Position numbers and translations under genes: made by a program
Assembly (NCBI GenBank): GCA_029880855.1
Contig: JAOUNS010000001.1
Coordinates: 496,001-560,000 of the forward strand
Length of the DNA: 64,000 bases
From: Gammaproteobacteria bacterium
GTDB taxonomy: Bacteria; Pseudomonadota; Gammaproteobacteria; UBA6429; Thiohalophilaceae
Reading direction: 5' to 3'
Shown here: in pieces, positions 16,987 to 25,711 of the stretch
How the letters are laid out: every line of letters starts with the position of its first letter
Position numbering within the stretch: position 1 is the first letter of the stretch
Notes under the pieces: model-generated
What the model was told of the DNA's origin: nothing
Database searches by the model: none
Seen by the model: only the letters and a program-made list of their open reading frames with translations

Positions 16987-17699
16987 CGTTCTTCCATCCA
17001 TGTGATGATGTGATGCAAGAGCCCAAACAATCCTTCATGCAGGGCGGTGATCTGTTCTGCGTTGAATTGTTCCGGGTGATTTTTGATGGCCAACAATTTG
17101 GCAAGTATCGGCGCCTTGATATCAAAAAATTTCTCGATGGTCTGAATACGGCCGGTGTAAGCGGTGGCCACCTCCACGCCTTCCAGACGCAGGATCTCCG
17201 AGATGTCGGTAAAGACCGCCGTATAGACATTCAGCAGGAATTGCCGATAGCGTTCCGGGTGTTTGCGCAGATAGATATAGTTATGCACACTGCGCAGGCG
17301 CAGGTTGCGCAATGATTGCTCCAGTGTAAAACGCACCCGCTCATCACTGACGGCAAACTCACCCAGTGGATCAGTCCCGCAGATCAACCGATAGTTGCGT
17401 TTGATACTGCGAAATTTCAGCGCGAATGACTGAAAACTGCGCTCCATACCGCGTCGGCCAATGACAAACAATTCTACTTTTACCTTGCCGTCCAGACAGT
17501 CGGCAATAGCGCTATGGGCTTCGGGTGTGGATTCGTTGAGAATGATCAACAGATTCAGGTCTGACACGCCGGGTGTCACATCACCGCGCACGGCACTGCC
17601 GTAAAGGATGCAGGCGAAGAGGTTTTCTCCCAGCAGCGCCGGCAACCGTTGCGCCAGTTTATCCAGTGCGGCCTGATAGTTTGCAGGCAGAGCTTCCAT
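16968..17699 (-). CDS. MNT-type nucleotidyltransferase-fold protein, first gene of the MNIO operon
   Basis: A 243-residue protein with the nucleotidyltransferase signature GSAVRGDVTPGVSDLNLLI at about 35-53, then an alpha-helical C-terminal half like the HEPN-like partners of minimal nucleotidyltransferases. The usual DxD metal pair reads DLN, so the second Asp is Asn; a candidate third acidic residue is in KVELFVI. Catalysis may be altered or lost. It heads the operon and overlaps the downstream tail-protein gene. A good sigma-70-type promoter lies 55 bases upstream. A toxin-antitoxin role is possible in principle, but no separate HEPN gene is adjacent. Confidence 0.8.
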   Translation of the reverse strand: MEALPANYQAALDKLAQRLPALLGENLFACILYGSAVRGDVTPGVSDLNLLIILNESTPEAHSAIADCLDGKVKVELFVIGRRGMERSFQSFALKFRSIKRNYRLICGTDPLGEFAVSDERVRFTLEQSLRNLRLRSVHNYIYLRKHPERYRQFLLNVYTAVFTDISEILRLEGVEVATAYTGRIQTIEKFFDIKAPILAKLLAIKNHPEQFNAEQITALHEGLFGLLHHIITWMEERWPIQR

Positions 17700-17753
17700 T
17701 TAACCCCCTTCATGCATCGGTGCATTGAGCTGCACGGTTATTATTGTCAGTGC

Positions 17754-17784
17754 AGTATACTCAAACATCAGACCGCCGTGTCAA
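17754..17784 (-). promoter_or_regulatory. Sigma-70-type promoter of the MNIO operon
   Basis: On the minus strand, TTGACA (17779-17784) and TATACT (17754-17759) are separated by 19 bases, slightly longer than the optimal 17. It lies between the flavoprotein gene and the nucleotidyltransferase gene, so the five-gene operon can be transcribed independently of the flavoprotein gene. Confidence 0.55.
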
Positions 17785-17799
17785 CCAAAGGCCGCTGCA

Positions 17800-18840
17800 T
17801 CACAAGCGCTTAAATACTTCCGCCTTGATAATGCGTCGTGCATCACGCCGGATACCCCGCAAATATTTTGAATCAATTGCCCCGGCACAGGGGTAACCGA
17901 GCATAAACAGGCCGGGATGGGAGATACTTTGATTGTGGCGGCATACCACCACACCGTTTGGATAACGCTGTACGTCTGCCGGTAAAAAATCGGTTGCATA
18001 GCGATAGCCGGTGCAGTTCAGTACGATATCAATCTGCGTCGGTTCACCATGACTGAAGATCGCCTGGACACCCGCAAAGTGTACCGCCGCCCCCACCGGT
18101 TTGATTAATCCTTGTTTGATGTGGCCCTTGATATACTTATTTATAGGCGGTTCCCTTGTGTCACCGCGACACAGTGCGGGATAAAGTACCTTGGGCAACA
18201 ACTCCAGCACATGAATCAACCAGTGCAGATTGATCCCGGCGACATGCAAGGGGATCGCATTGACATGTTTCATCGCCAGCCACACCTTGCACTGTCCCGC
18301 CAACAAGGCAGATAACTCCAGTGCGGTGGTGCCGGAGCCGACCACCAGGACACGCTTGCCGCGATAATAGTCCGCCCCGCGCCAGGCAGTTCCCGTCTGC
18401 ACTTCTATCTGTGATGGAACCGCAAAGGGCAGGGGTTTCGGAAATGAGGCCATACCGGCGGCGACAATCACCACCGGGTAGTCGGCGATCTCCCCCCGGC
18501 TTGTTGCCAGTCGGTACATGCCGTCCTTTACACTGACCTGTTGAATGGTGGTGTTGAGTTGCAAGGGCGGTTGAAAGGTCTCGATATACTCGCGCAAATA
18601 ATGACGGTAAGCCCCCATGCTGTTGTCAGCATCAACATGACGATTTTTCAGCAAGGGCAGATGATTAAAAAAGGCCGGCGAGATGAAGGTCAACTGCGGA
18701 TGTATGCGCATGAACAGGCCGCCGGCCTGTTGTTCTTTTTCGTACACAACGTGCGCTATCCCTTTGGCGGACAATAAAGCCGAGATCGCCAGCCCGGCCG
18801 GACCGGCACCAATCACTGCCACCGATGCTGTTGTGGTCAT
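17800..18840 (-). CDS. FAD-dependent oxidoreductase, flavin monooxygenase-like
   Basis: A 346-residue protein. ATG 18840 is chosen because GGAGG lies 8 bases upstream and the FAD-binding GAGPAGLA then falls near the N-terminus (about 10-17). A second Rossmann motif GSGTTALELSALLAG (about 165-179) should bind NAD(P)H. The layout resembles small flavin-containing monooxygenases and CzcO-type flavoproteins, with the late NCTGYRYATDFLP segment typical of that group. Substrate cannot be told. The divergent gene at 18945 leaves 104 bases for shared control. A longer in-frame extension to 19008 has no ribosome site and would overlap the divergent gene. Confidence 0.85.
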   Translation of the reverse strand: MTTTASVAVIGAGPAGLAISALLSAKGIAHVVYEKEQQAGGLFMRIHPQLTFISPAFFNHLPLLKNRHVDADNSMGAYRHYLREYIETFQPPLQLNTTIQQVSVKDGMYRLATSRGEIADYPVVIVAAGMASFPKPLPFAVPSQIEVQTGTAWRGADYYRGKRVLVVGSGTTALELSALLAGQCKVWLAMKHVNAIPLHVAGINLHWLIHVLELLPKVLYPALCRGDTREPPINKYIKGHIKQGLIKPVGAAVHFAGVQAIFSHGEPTQIDIVLNCTGYRYATDFLPADVQRYPNGVVVCRHNQSISHPGLFMLGYPCAGAIDSKYLRGIRRDARRIIKAEVFKRL

Positions 18841-18944
18841 GCTGTCCGCCTCCGGATGCAGTCGTGTTGTGTCCAGCATAGCCCATTTACCCTGTCGAAT
18901 CGCACCGGCTTGCAACGGCTTCCCGCCCTGACTATGGTGTAGGC

Positions 18945-19517
18945 ATGAGCCTGCCAACCAATCCCCACCAACTGGTAATACGCCGGGACACCGCCACCGG
19001 CCTGACACGTGTGGGTTGGGATGAAGATCTGCCGGGCGGCCGATTCACCCACCTCGACCTGGTCTGCGAAGTCAGCCATCACTCACTGCCGGACAGCGAC
19101 AGTGAACACTATGCCGCCTATCAAACGGCCCTGCAGACGGCACGCAAGGCCAACGCCGCCCTGGTCGCCACGAAGATCAGCACCAATCGGGCCAAAGGCC
19201 GCTATCCCGTGGCATTTGCATTGGCCGGTGGTGAGCTGTCATTACAGCCGGACGACATTGGTAACTATTCTGCCGCCGCCATGCAGCTCCATTACCACCT
19301 GACCCGCAACATCAAACCGGTCTGGGCGGTGCTGCAACAGGCGAGTATTGTCCATCTGCGCCCCCGCCAACCGCACAAACCGCTGGATGAGTTGTCCCTG
19401 CAGGTGTGGCGGCACAGCCAACGCAGTCAACTGCAGGCAATGGGCGGTACTCTGGTGGAGGGCAACTTGCTGGTGTGTGAAAGCGGACTGTGGCTGGAAG
19501 TTGAGTTATCTACCTGA
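18945..19517 (+). CDS. Conserved-looking hypothetical protein
   Basis: A 190-residue soluble protein with no signal peptide or membrane segment. Polar, with a repeated basic region (KANAALVATKISTNRAKGRYPVAF) and a leucine-rich C-terminus. I do not recognise it. Codon use is like the neighbours. Divergent from the flavoprotein gene. Confidence 0.6.
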   Translation: MSLPTNPHQLVIRRDTATGLTRVGWDEDLPGGRFTHLDLVCEVSHHSLPDSDSEHYAAYQTALQTARKANAALVATKISTNRAKGRYPVAFALAGGELSLQPDDIGNYSAAAMQLHYHLTRNIKPVWAVLQQASIVHLRPRQPHKPLDELSLQVWRHSQRSQLQAMGGTLVEGNLLVCESGLWLEVELST

Positions 19518-19762
19518 GCCAAGACTGTCCAACGGGATTTTCCGACACACCGATGCTGAAATTCCACCCCTAACACATGAAAATAGTGCGGAGATAAATT
19601 AATCAGCTCATGTATCTGTGCGTTATTGCCGGTTAGTGTGTCCTTACAACCACTTGCCACGACCCGTAGCGATGACAAATAAAACATTAATAAATACAAA
19701 GTGATACAGATGTTTTCTATTTGGAAACAGACTGTACCTGCCGGCAATTGACCGCAGATTCC

Positions 19763-19783
19763 CCGCCATGTCGGCGGTTTTTT
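19763..19783 (+). terminator. Weak terminator-like hairpin upstream of the M23 peptidase gene
   Basis: CCGCC (19763-19767), loop ATGTC, GGCGG (19773-19777), then six T. The 5-bp stem is short. It lies 246 bases after the hypothetical gene and 114 before the peptidase start. The rest of the 19518-19896 gap is AT-rich and may hold the peptidase promoter; I see no other feature. Confidence 0.4.
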
Positions 19784-19896
19784 ACGCCACTTCTGCAAAA
19801 GCGACGCAACGAACAGAAAATAAACAAAAAATTAAAACCGCCCCCCGGTTAGCCGATACACAGCACAAGCACAATTTTGGCAAATGGGTTTTTGTA

Positions 19897-20835
19897 ATGA
19901 GTCTAAATATCGTATTGATGACCAAAAATAACGGTCGAGCCGGGCTTATATCGCTGGGCAAGAAAAAAATCATCATATTATCGTTAGGCGTTTTTGTTGT
20001 CCTGCCCGCCGCCTTTCTGTCGATTGGCTTTCGGATTGCAGCCAATTACATGGAAAGACACCCGGACGAGGTATCCATGGCCATTCAGACCGAGCTGGAT
20101 ACCCATCGGCAACAGATTGCAGAGGCCACCCGTGACGCCGATTTGCACCTGAATGCCCTGGCCCTGCGCCTCGGCACCATGCAAGCCCAGGTGATTCGAA
20201 TGGATGCCCTGAGCCAACGGCTTACCGACATGGCCAATCTGGACGAGGGTGAATTCAATTTTGACCAACCACCGGCACAAGGTGGTCCCTATGCCGCGCC
20301 GGATGCCTCATCCAGACAGATCAGCGTGCCCGATTTCGTAAAAGAACTGAACGCCCTGTCGCGTCAGATCGATGACCGTAACCAGCAACTGAGTGTGCTG
20401 GAGACCATGTTGATGACCCGCAACCTGCAGGCAGAAGTGATCCCCACCGGTCGTCCCGTCACCCGTGGCTGGTTGTCGTCCTTCTTTGGTCTGCGCGCTG
20501 ACCCGTTCACCGGCCGCCGCGCTCATCACGCCGGTGTGGACTTCGCCGGCAAGGAAGGTTCGGAAATCGTGACCGTTGCCGCCGGTGTGGTCACCTATTC
20601 AGGCCGTCGCTCCGGCTACGGTAATATGGTTGAGGTCAACCACGGTAACGGATACTTCACCCGTTATGGCCATAATAAAGAGAACGTTGTGAAGGTCGGT
20701 CAAACCGTCAAGAAGGGTGATGTGGTGGCTATCATGGGCACCACCGGTCGTTCCACCGGCCCACACGTTCACTTTGAAGTGATCCTTGACGGCAAAAAGA
20801 TCGATCCGAAGCATTATATTCAATCAGCGCTGTGA
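19897..20835 (+). CDS. M23-family (LytM) peptidoglycan endopeptidase
   Basis: A 312-residue protein. An N-terminal membrane anchor (about 24-46) is followed by a coiled coil (about 55-175) and a C-terminal LytM domain (about 185-312). The zinc ligands are all present: His211 and Asp215 in HHAGVDF, and His290/His292 in GPHVHFEV, so it should be an active D,D-endopeptidase rather than an EnvC/NlpD-type activator. The longest frame begins at 19768; ATG 19897 is preferred because upstream residues are atypical and overlap the terminator-like hairpin. A further ATG at 19918 is possible. A beta-propeller lipoprotein gene follows after 69 bases. Confidence 0.9.
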   Translation: MSLNIVLMTKNNGRAGLISLGKKKIIILSLGVFVVLPAAFLSIGFRIAANYMERHPDEVSMAIQTELDTHRQQIAEATRDADLHLNALALRLGTMQAQVIRMDALSQRLTDMANLDEGEFNFDQPPAQGGPYAAPDASSRQISVPDFVKELNALSRQIDDRNQQLSVLETMLMTRNLQAEVIPTGRPVTRGWLSSFFGLRADPFTGRRAHHAGVDFAGKEGSEIVTVAAGVVTYSGRRSGYGNMVEVNHGNGYFTRYGHNKENVVKVGQTVKKGDVVAIMGTTGRSTGPHVHFEVILDGKKIDPKHYIQSAL

Positions 20836-20904
20836 TAAGCTCGCCCTGTAATTGATTTTTGCCAACCAGGGATTGACCAACATCTTTTACAGGACACCCT
20901 TTCA

Positions 20905-22263
20905 GTGAAGCTGAACACGCTTGCGACAAGAGCCATCGCGCCGGTACTGTTACTCAGCCTGGCGGCATGCGCCGGTCCGGTTATACAACCCGCCAAAAAA
21001 CCCGCGACAACCCCCGCCCAGGCGAAGGGGCTGTTTCAGTTTCGCGGTAACAACACTCATACCTTCTACGGCATCGGCCCCATCCCGGCCAAAGAACCGG
21101 GCATCCTCTGGAGTTTCAAAACAGAAGCGGCCGCTCTGGACAAGAAAAAAGTCGTCTGGCAGGGACTGGGCTGGACCGGCCAACCGGCCATTGCCGGCGA
21201 AACCGTAGATGGCAAAACACGCTGGGTGGTTTACCTCGCCGCTCTGGACGGCTACCTGTACAAACTGGATCTGCTCACCGGCAAGCTGTTACTCAGATCG
21301 CCCGGCAACTACATGCGTTTCAAAAGTTCGCCGACGGTCACCGATGATTATGTGCTGGCCGGCTCCTGGCAAAACAAAATGCACATCTTTGACCGCAAGA
21401 CCTTTACCGAGCTTGGTTTTGAAGAGGCCGTATACACCCCCAGCGCCTCCTATGATTTCGATGGCAGTGCCAGAGTTGAAGGCGAGTTTATCTATGTCGC
21501 CGGCGAAGACGGCTATGTGCGCAAGCTGTCGCTCAAACCACCCTTTACCCGTCAGTGGATCTACCCCGAGAAAACACCAAAGAGCCGCTTTAAGTATAAA
21601 AACGGCAAACCCTATGTCGGCATCGAATCGTCCATCGCCATCTATAAAGACACCGTCATGGTGGGCAGCGGCAGCGGTTATTTGCTCTATCTGGACAAAA
21701 ACACCGGCAAGCTGTTGCATCAATTTGATACCGGTGACGACACCGACAGCTCACCGGTGATCGATGTGGAAACCGGCGCCGTCTATATCGGCGTGGAAAA
21801 AGACAACACCGAAAAAGAGGGCGGGATCTATAAACTCGACCAGCAGGGCAAGTCCCAGTGGTTTTTCCCGGTGGGTCGCGAAGGTGTCTACAGCACCCCG
21901 GCGCTGGTGGGCAAGAGTCTGTATGTGACCGGTGACGACGCCTGGCTCTACAGTCTGGATACCGCCACCGGCAAGGCAAACTGGAAAACAAAGATCCCCG
22001 ATGGCAGCTGGTCATCGCCGGTAGTGATCGATGATTTGTTATTGGCCGGTGATTACGCCGGTTATCTGTCCGCTTTCAACACCAAAGACGGCAAACTGGT
22101 CTGGCGGAAAAAATTCGGTGGTTACATCGTCAGTACCCCGGCCGTCTGGAATGGCATCATTGTGGTCGGTACGCGGGACGGTTATATTCATGCCTTACAG
22201 GCACCCGTTGAAAAGCCGCCAACCGATAAACAGATAGCCAAAACCGGTACCACTGACCATTGA
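20905..22263 (+). CDS. PQQ-like beta-propeller lipoprotein
   Basis: A 452-residue protein with a GTG start, signal peptide and lipobox LSLAAC (Cys about 22). The mature part has repeated blades with the tryptophan-docking style segments ILWSFKT, GYLYKLDLLTGKLL, GYLLYLDKNTGKLL and LYSLDTATGKANWK, typical of BamB/PQQ-type propellers. BamB in E. coli is 392 residues and assists outer-membrane barrel assembly. This protein differs in its N-terminal FRGNNTHTFYG region, so it need not be BamB. It overlaps the next gene by 4 bases, suggesting a shared envelope task. Confidence 0.88.
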   Translation: MKLNTLATRAIAPVLLLSLAACAGPVIQPAKKPATTPAQAKGLFQFRGNNTHTFYGIGPIPAKEPGILWSFKTEAAALDKKKVVWQGLGWTGQPAIAGETVDGKTRWVVYLAALDGYLYKLDLLTGKLLLRSPGNYMRFKSSPTVTDDYVLAGSWQNKMHIFDRKTFTELGFEEAVYTPSASYDFDGSARVEGEFIYVAGEDGYVRKLSLKPPFTRQWIYPEKTPKSRFKYKNGKPYVGIESSIAIYKDTVMVGSGSGYLLYLDKNTGKLLHQFDTGDDTDSSPVIDVETGAVYIGVEKDNTEKEGGIYKLDQQGKSQWFFPVGREGVYSTPALVGKSLYVTGDDAWLYSLDTATGKANWKTKIPDGSWSSPVVIDDLLLAGDYAGYLSAFNTKDGKLVWRKKFGGYIVSTPAVWNGIIVVGTRDGYIHALQAPVEKPPTDKQIAKTGTTDH

Positions 22264-23474
22264 TCGCCAACGCCACACAGTATTTCATCACTCACAACGC
22301 CCGATTTTTTGCACTGCTGCTGTGCGGCAGCCTGCTCTGCGCAATCCAAACCGCTGCCGCCCAATCCGCAGACTTTGATCCCACGACACTAAGCTGTAAT
22401 CGCCAATGGGACAGCCTGCCGGGCGACCCGACCCTTGACCCGCGCACGCGTTTCAAAAAGGCCGCGCAACTGCTCGGCAAGCGCGAGATCCGACTTGCAG
22501 GACTAATCCTGAATGCAGAACAGTTGCGGCAACTGGCCGCCATTCCGGCCAACGAACCCATGACACGCGGCGTGCGTGAACAACTGCGGCGTCCGATTGA
22601 TGTGGAAGACTTCTTATATTTTCTGGATGACGTGATCCATGCCGACAAGCAAGGCCGTCTGGGCAAGGTGGTCTATGTCACTTCCGGCCGCGCCCGCGGC
22701 GCCGGTATCCTGTTGCATCCGGACGATGTTTTCAAAAACAAACCACGCCGTTACGGTGATCGTCCATCCCTGCGCATTGATGTCCCCCAGGTGCAGGACG
22801 ATTTGACGCCCGCCAACAACGGTGATCCGCTGGGGCCGAACTGGACGGTACGCTACAAAAACCCGTCCAAAGAGGCCGACATCATCCACGCCCTGCGCAA
22901 GGCGGCGCCGGGCTTCAACAAGCGGGTCGCCTCACTGGTCAGGCAACTGCGCAAGCAGGGGGTGGCCGTCTGGTACAGCTCTTCCCTGCGCCATCGGGAA
23001 CGGGGTTATCTGATGTATGGCGCCTTCGCCCTGTCACGCACCGGCGATGACAGCGAAACCACCGCCATGATCAAGCATCTGGATCGAATCAATACCGACT
23101 GGAAACTGCATATTCCCATCCGCTGGCAACACCCGCAGGGTTTGGCGGCCACCCGTGAAGCGGCGCGGCAGATGAAAGAGACCTATGGCGTGGTCTACGC
23201 CACGGAAAGCGGCGCCCGCAACTCACTGCACTATGAAGGTATCGCGGTGGATTTCAATGCGGTCGGTCTGCCCCGCAAACTCACCCTGCGTGCACCCAAC
23301 GGTAAACAGCAGACATTTGATCTGTCCGGCGCCGAAGAGTCACGCGACCTCAGTCTGACCCCTGCACTCATTGAATGGATTGAAGTGAATTTTGATTTTT
23401 ACAAGTTGCGTACCGACTATCCGCACTGGACCGATATGGTCGCCTTGCGCAAGCGGAATAAACTAAAACAGTAA
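22260..23474 (+). CDS. Periplasmic M15-like peptidase-related protein (DUF5715 type)
   Basis: A 404-residue protein starting at a TTG that overlaps the upstream stop (TTGA), a translational-coupling arrangement. A signal peptide ends near QTAAAQSA. The C-terminal part (about 225-400) has SGARNSLHYEGIAVDFNAVG and DYPHW, the His/Asp/His arrangement of zinc D-Ala-D-Ala peptidases of the M15 group. The N-terminal 200 residues are unassigned. Likely acts on peptidoglycan together with the M23 enzyme encoded two genes upstream (inference). The family name is from memory. Confidence 0.75.
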   Translation: MIANATQYFITHNARFFALLLCGSLLCAIQTAAAQSADFDPTTLSCNRQWDSLPGDPTLDPRTRFKKAAQLLGKREIRLAGLILNAEQLRQLAAIPANEPMTRGVREQLRRPIDVEDFLYFLDDVIHADKQGRLGKVVYVTSGRARGAGILLHPDDVFKNKPRRYGDRPSLRIDVPQVQDDLTPANNGDPLGPNWTVRYKNPSKEADIIHALRKAAPGFNKRVASLVRQLRKQGVAVWYSSSLRHRERGYLMYGAFALSRTGDDSETTAMIKHLDRINTDWKLHIPIRWQHPQGLAATREAARQMKETYGVVYATESGARNSLHYEGIAVDFNAVGLPRKLTLRAPNGKQQTFDLSGAEESRDLSLTPALIEWIEVNFDFYKLRTDYPHWTDMVALRKRNKLKQ

Positions 23475-23483
23475 TAAGCAACA

Positions 23484-23509
23484 GTCGGGGCGCATTGCTA
23501 CACCCCGAC
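23484..23509. terminator. Hairpin between convergent genes
   Basis: GTCGGGG (23484-23490) pairs with CCCCGAC (23503-23509) across a 12-base loop in the 52-base gap between two convergent genes. No strong T-run on either side, so termination is plausible but not certain. Confidence 0.4.
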
Positions 23510-23526
23510 CTGTCATTCAATGCGGT

Positions 23527-25533
23527 TTAAGCGGGTACCGTCACCAGCCGCACTTCGCCTTTCTCGTTTTGCACCAGAATATTCTGGCCGGGGGCGGTAA
23601 TATCCTTCGGTCCGGCGATCCGTTCATGCACCACACCATTTTTATCCGCAACATAGATCGTATCACCGATATTCACAAACGGACTCGGCGCCGCCTCATC
23701 ACCGGCAAGACCGGCGATATGGGTCTGCACATTGGCAAATGCCACCGGCTTCTTGTCCAGCGTGATGTTTTTATCCGGGAACATAACCTCAAAGGAGGCC
23801 TCACCGGTCGCCAGCATATAAACCGTCAACCAGTTTTTGGTGGTGAAAATACCATCGGAGTTAAACTCGGTGAACTTTGCCGAGAACACACCAAATTTTG
23901 TTTCGGTATGAATCTCGGCCAGCTTTTCTGCAATCATCTGATACTGTTTTGAATAATCAAACACCGTCTTGTCACGGATAAAGTCCCGGATGTGATCACC
24001 CAGGATCCAGTCCGCGATATTGATCAGGAAGTTTTTCGACTCGGTGGTGAAATCAAAATCCTTGAGACCCACTTTTTTGTTGGCCGCATCCAGTTCCGGT
24101 GTACCCCATAAATAGAAAGTGACCAGCCGCTTGTTGTTTTTGCGGAACACCAGATCCACACCCACCACCAAACGATCACTGCTCGGATAGATCGTTACAT
24201 CACCGGTGGCCAGCGGCAGTTTGGCGGTCTTGTCATTCTCATCCAGGAATTTACGCAAGGCCTTGCTGATCGCATTACCGGTGGTCTTGTACTCCAGATT
24301 GATGGCCGGATAGAGATAAAACCCGGGTTTCAGTTCTTCGGTGACAATCTCAATGGAGTCCGGCCCTTTGCCCGGTGGTTGTTTCTCACTGAAGATCAGA
24401 TTGGGTTTGGCTTCTATCCCGACAGAGATGGACAGGGTATTGATACCATTCACGGTTTCACCCTTGAATTGGGAATAGGAGAGCTTTTTCGGGTTCAGTA
24501 ATAACCAGAAATCAGCCGGCAACTTGATCGGATCACTGTTTTCGGCAACCAGCTTCTGGATATATTTGCCGAAGGTCAGCTTGTTTTGGGATTCGCGCAA
24601 CTTGTCCTGCAATTTATCACGGATGACCTTGCTGACCAGTTGCAGGACGGTGGCATTTACCGCTTTCAGGATCGGTTTGGTGAGATTCAGAAAATCCAGT
24701 CCTTCGATGGCGGTCGGCAATTTCACCTCGGTTATCTGCAACTCAATACCATCAGCGGGAATATCCACCACCAATTCCAGATTGTCCTTGAGGGTGACAC
24801 TGCCCTTGAAGTCGGCGCTGCCGGACAGACCGCCGTTCAGTTCACCCTTGATCTTCAATACCGGGCTGAGGGGAATCACGTTTTGCTCATAATGCGCCCC
24901 CAGATCAACCTTGAGGGAAATACCGACCGCAATGGTATTGCCCGCTGCACTCAATCTCAGGTCGGTTAAGGAAATCTTGTAATCGAACCAGGCCTTGGGA
25001 CGATACACATGATCCACCACGCTGGTGACTTCCTGTGCGACTTTTTTATAAACCGCCGCCACCGCCGGGATTATCACATCATAGGGAACGGAAACAATCT
25101 TGGTGGTTTTCTTGATGCACTTTTTCCATCTCGGCGGGAATTTAAACCAGCACCGTGCAGCCTCTTCCACGGTCCTGGCCTCCTGCCTGAAACGTTTCAC
25201 AACCTGCGCCGGTTTGGCCGGTGACACCAGCACATCAACCAGTTCCTTATTGGTAATACTCTCCCGGGCAAAGACCCTGGCGGTTATTTTGGCGCTGCTG
25301 CCCTGCTTCAATGGATTTTGCAACTGACGCAATACACCGGTTCTGATGTTATTTAATTCCGCCGAGACAGGCAGCACTGCCACAGAGTCTTTTTGTACAT
25401 GTGTATCGGCAGGCGCTTTGCGCGCCGGCGGCTTGATTTTATTGCGCCGTAAATACAACAGATAAATGATGCCGGCGACGACCGCCAACAGGATGATCCA
25501 GAACAGGGGGGAACCAGACAACTTGTGTAACAT
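23527..25533 (-). CDS. DUF4403-like membrane-anchored protein
   Basis: A 668-residue protein with one N-terminal membrane helix (about 10-27), a short basic linker, then a long beta-rich periplasmic region. Segments such as SAELNNIRTGVLRQLQNP, YKISLTDLRLSAAGNTIAVG and GDVTIYPSSDRLVVGVDLVF fit the DUF4403 pattern, which has an SMP/TULIP-like lipid-binding architecture (recalled, not searched). A disulfide is possible between the two Cys of RCWFKFPPRWKKC. It lies downstream of the multihaem cytochrome gene on the same strand but is separated by a hairpin, so it is probably a separate unit. Confidence 0.7.
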   Translation of the reverse strand: MLHKLSGSPLFWIILLAVVAGIIYLLYLRRNKIKPPARKAPADTHVQKDSVAVLPVSAELNNIRTGVLRQLQNPLKQGSSAKITARVFARESITNKELVDVLVSPAKPAQVVKRFRQEARTVEEAARCWFKFPPRWKKCIKKTTKIVSVPYDVIIPAVAAVYKKVAQEVTSVVDHVYRPKAWFDYKISLTDLRLSAAGNTIAVGISLKVDLGAHYEQNVIPLSPVLKIKGELNGGLSGSADFKGSVTLKDNLELVVDIPADGIELQITEVKLPTAIEGLDFLNLTKPILKAVNATVLQLVSKVIRDKLQDKLRESQNKLTFGKYIQKLVAENSDPIKLPADFWLLLNPKKLSYSQFKGETVNGINTLSISVGIEAKPNLIFSEKQPPGKGPDSIEIVTEELKPGFYLYPAINLEYKTTGNAISKALRKFLDENDKTAKLPLATGDVTIYPSSDRLVVGVDLVFRKNNKRLVTFYLWGTPELDAANKKVGLKDFDFTTESKNFLINIADWILGDHIRDFIRDKTVFDYSKQYQMIAEKLAEIHTETKFGVFSAKFTEFNSDGIFTTKNWLTVYMLATGEASFEVMFPDKNITLDKKPVAFANVQTHIAGLAGDEAAPSPFVNIGDTIYVADKNGVVHERIAGPKDITAPGQNILVQNEKGEVRLVTVPA

Positions 25534-25670
25534 AACCTCTCCTTGTGATTATCAGTGTTATTAATTCAGGCCAATCCGTTGCAACAGCGAATGCACAGTG
25601 GACAAACTGCAGTCTGACAGTAAACCAGTATAGACAGAGGCGGGAGAAAGTTAAGCGGGAGGGAATAAAG

Positions 25671-25694
25671 ATGGCGCAGCAAATGCTGCGCCAT
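25671..25694 (-). terminator. Terminator-like hairpin after the multihaem gene
   Basis: Perfect 10-bp stem ATGGCGCAGC/GCTGCGCCAT with an AAAT loop, 17 bases past the stop of the cytochrome gene. Only a weak U-tract (CTTTATT on the minus strand) follows. Confidence 0.6.
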
Positions 25695-25711
25695 GACAGT
25701 AACAGGTAAAT

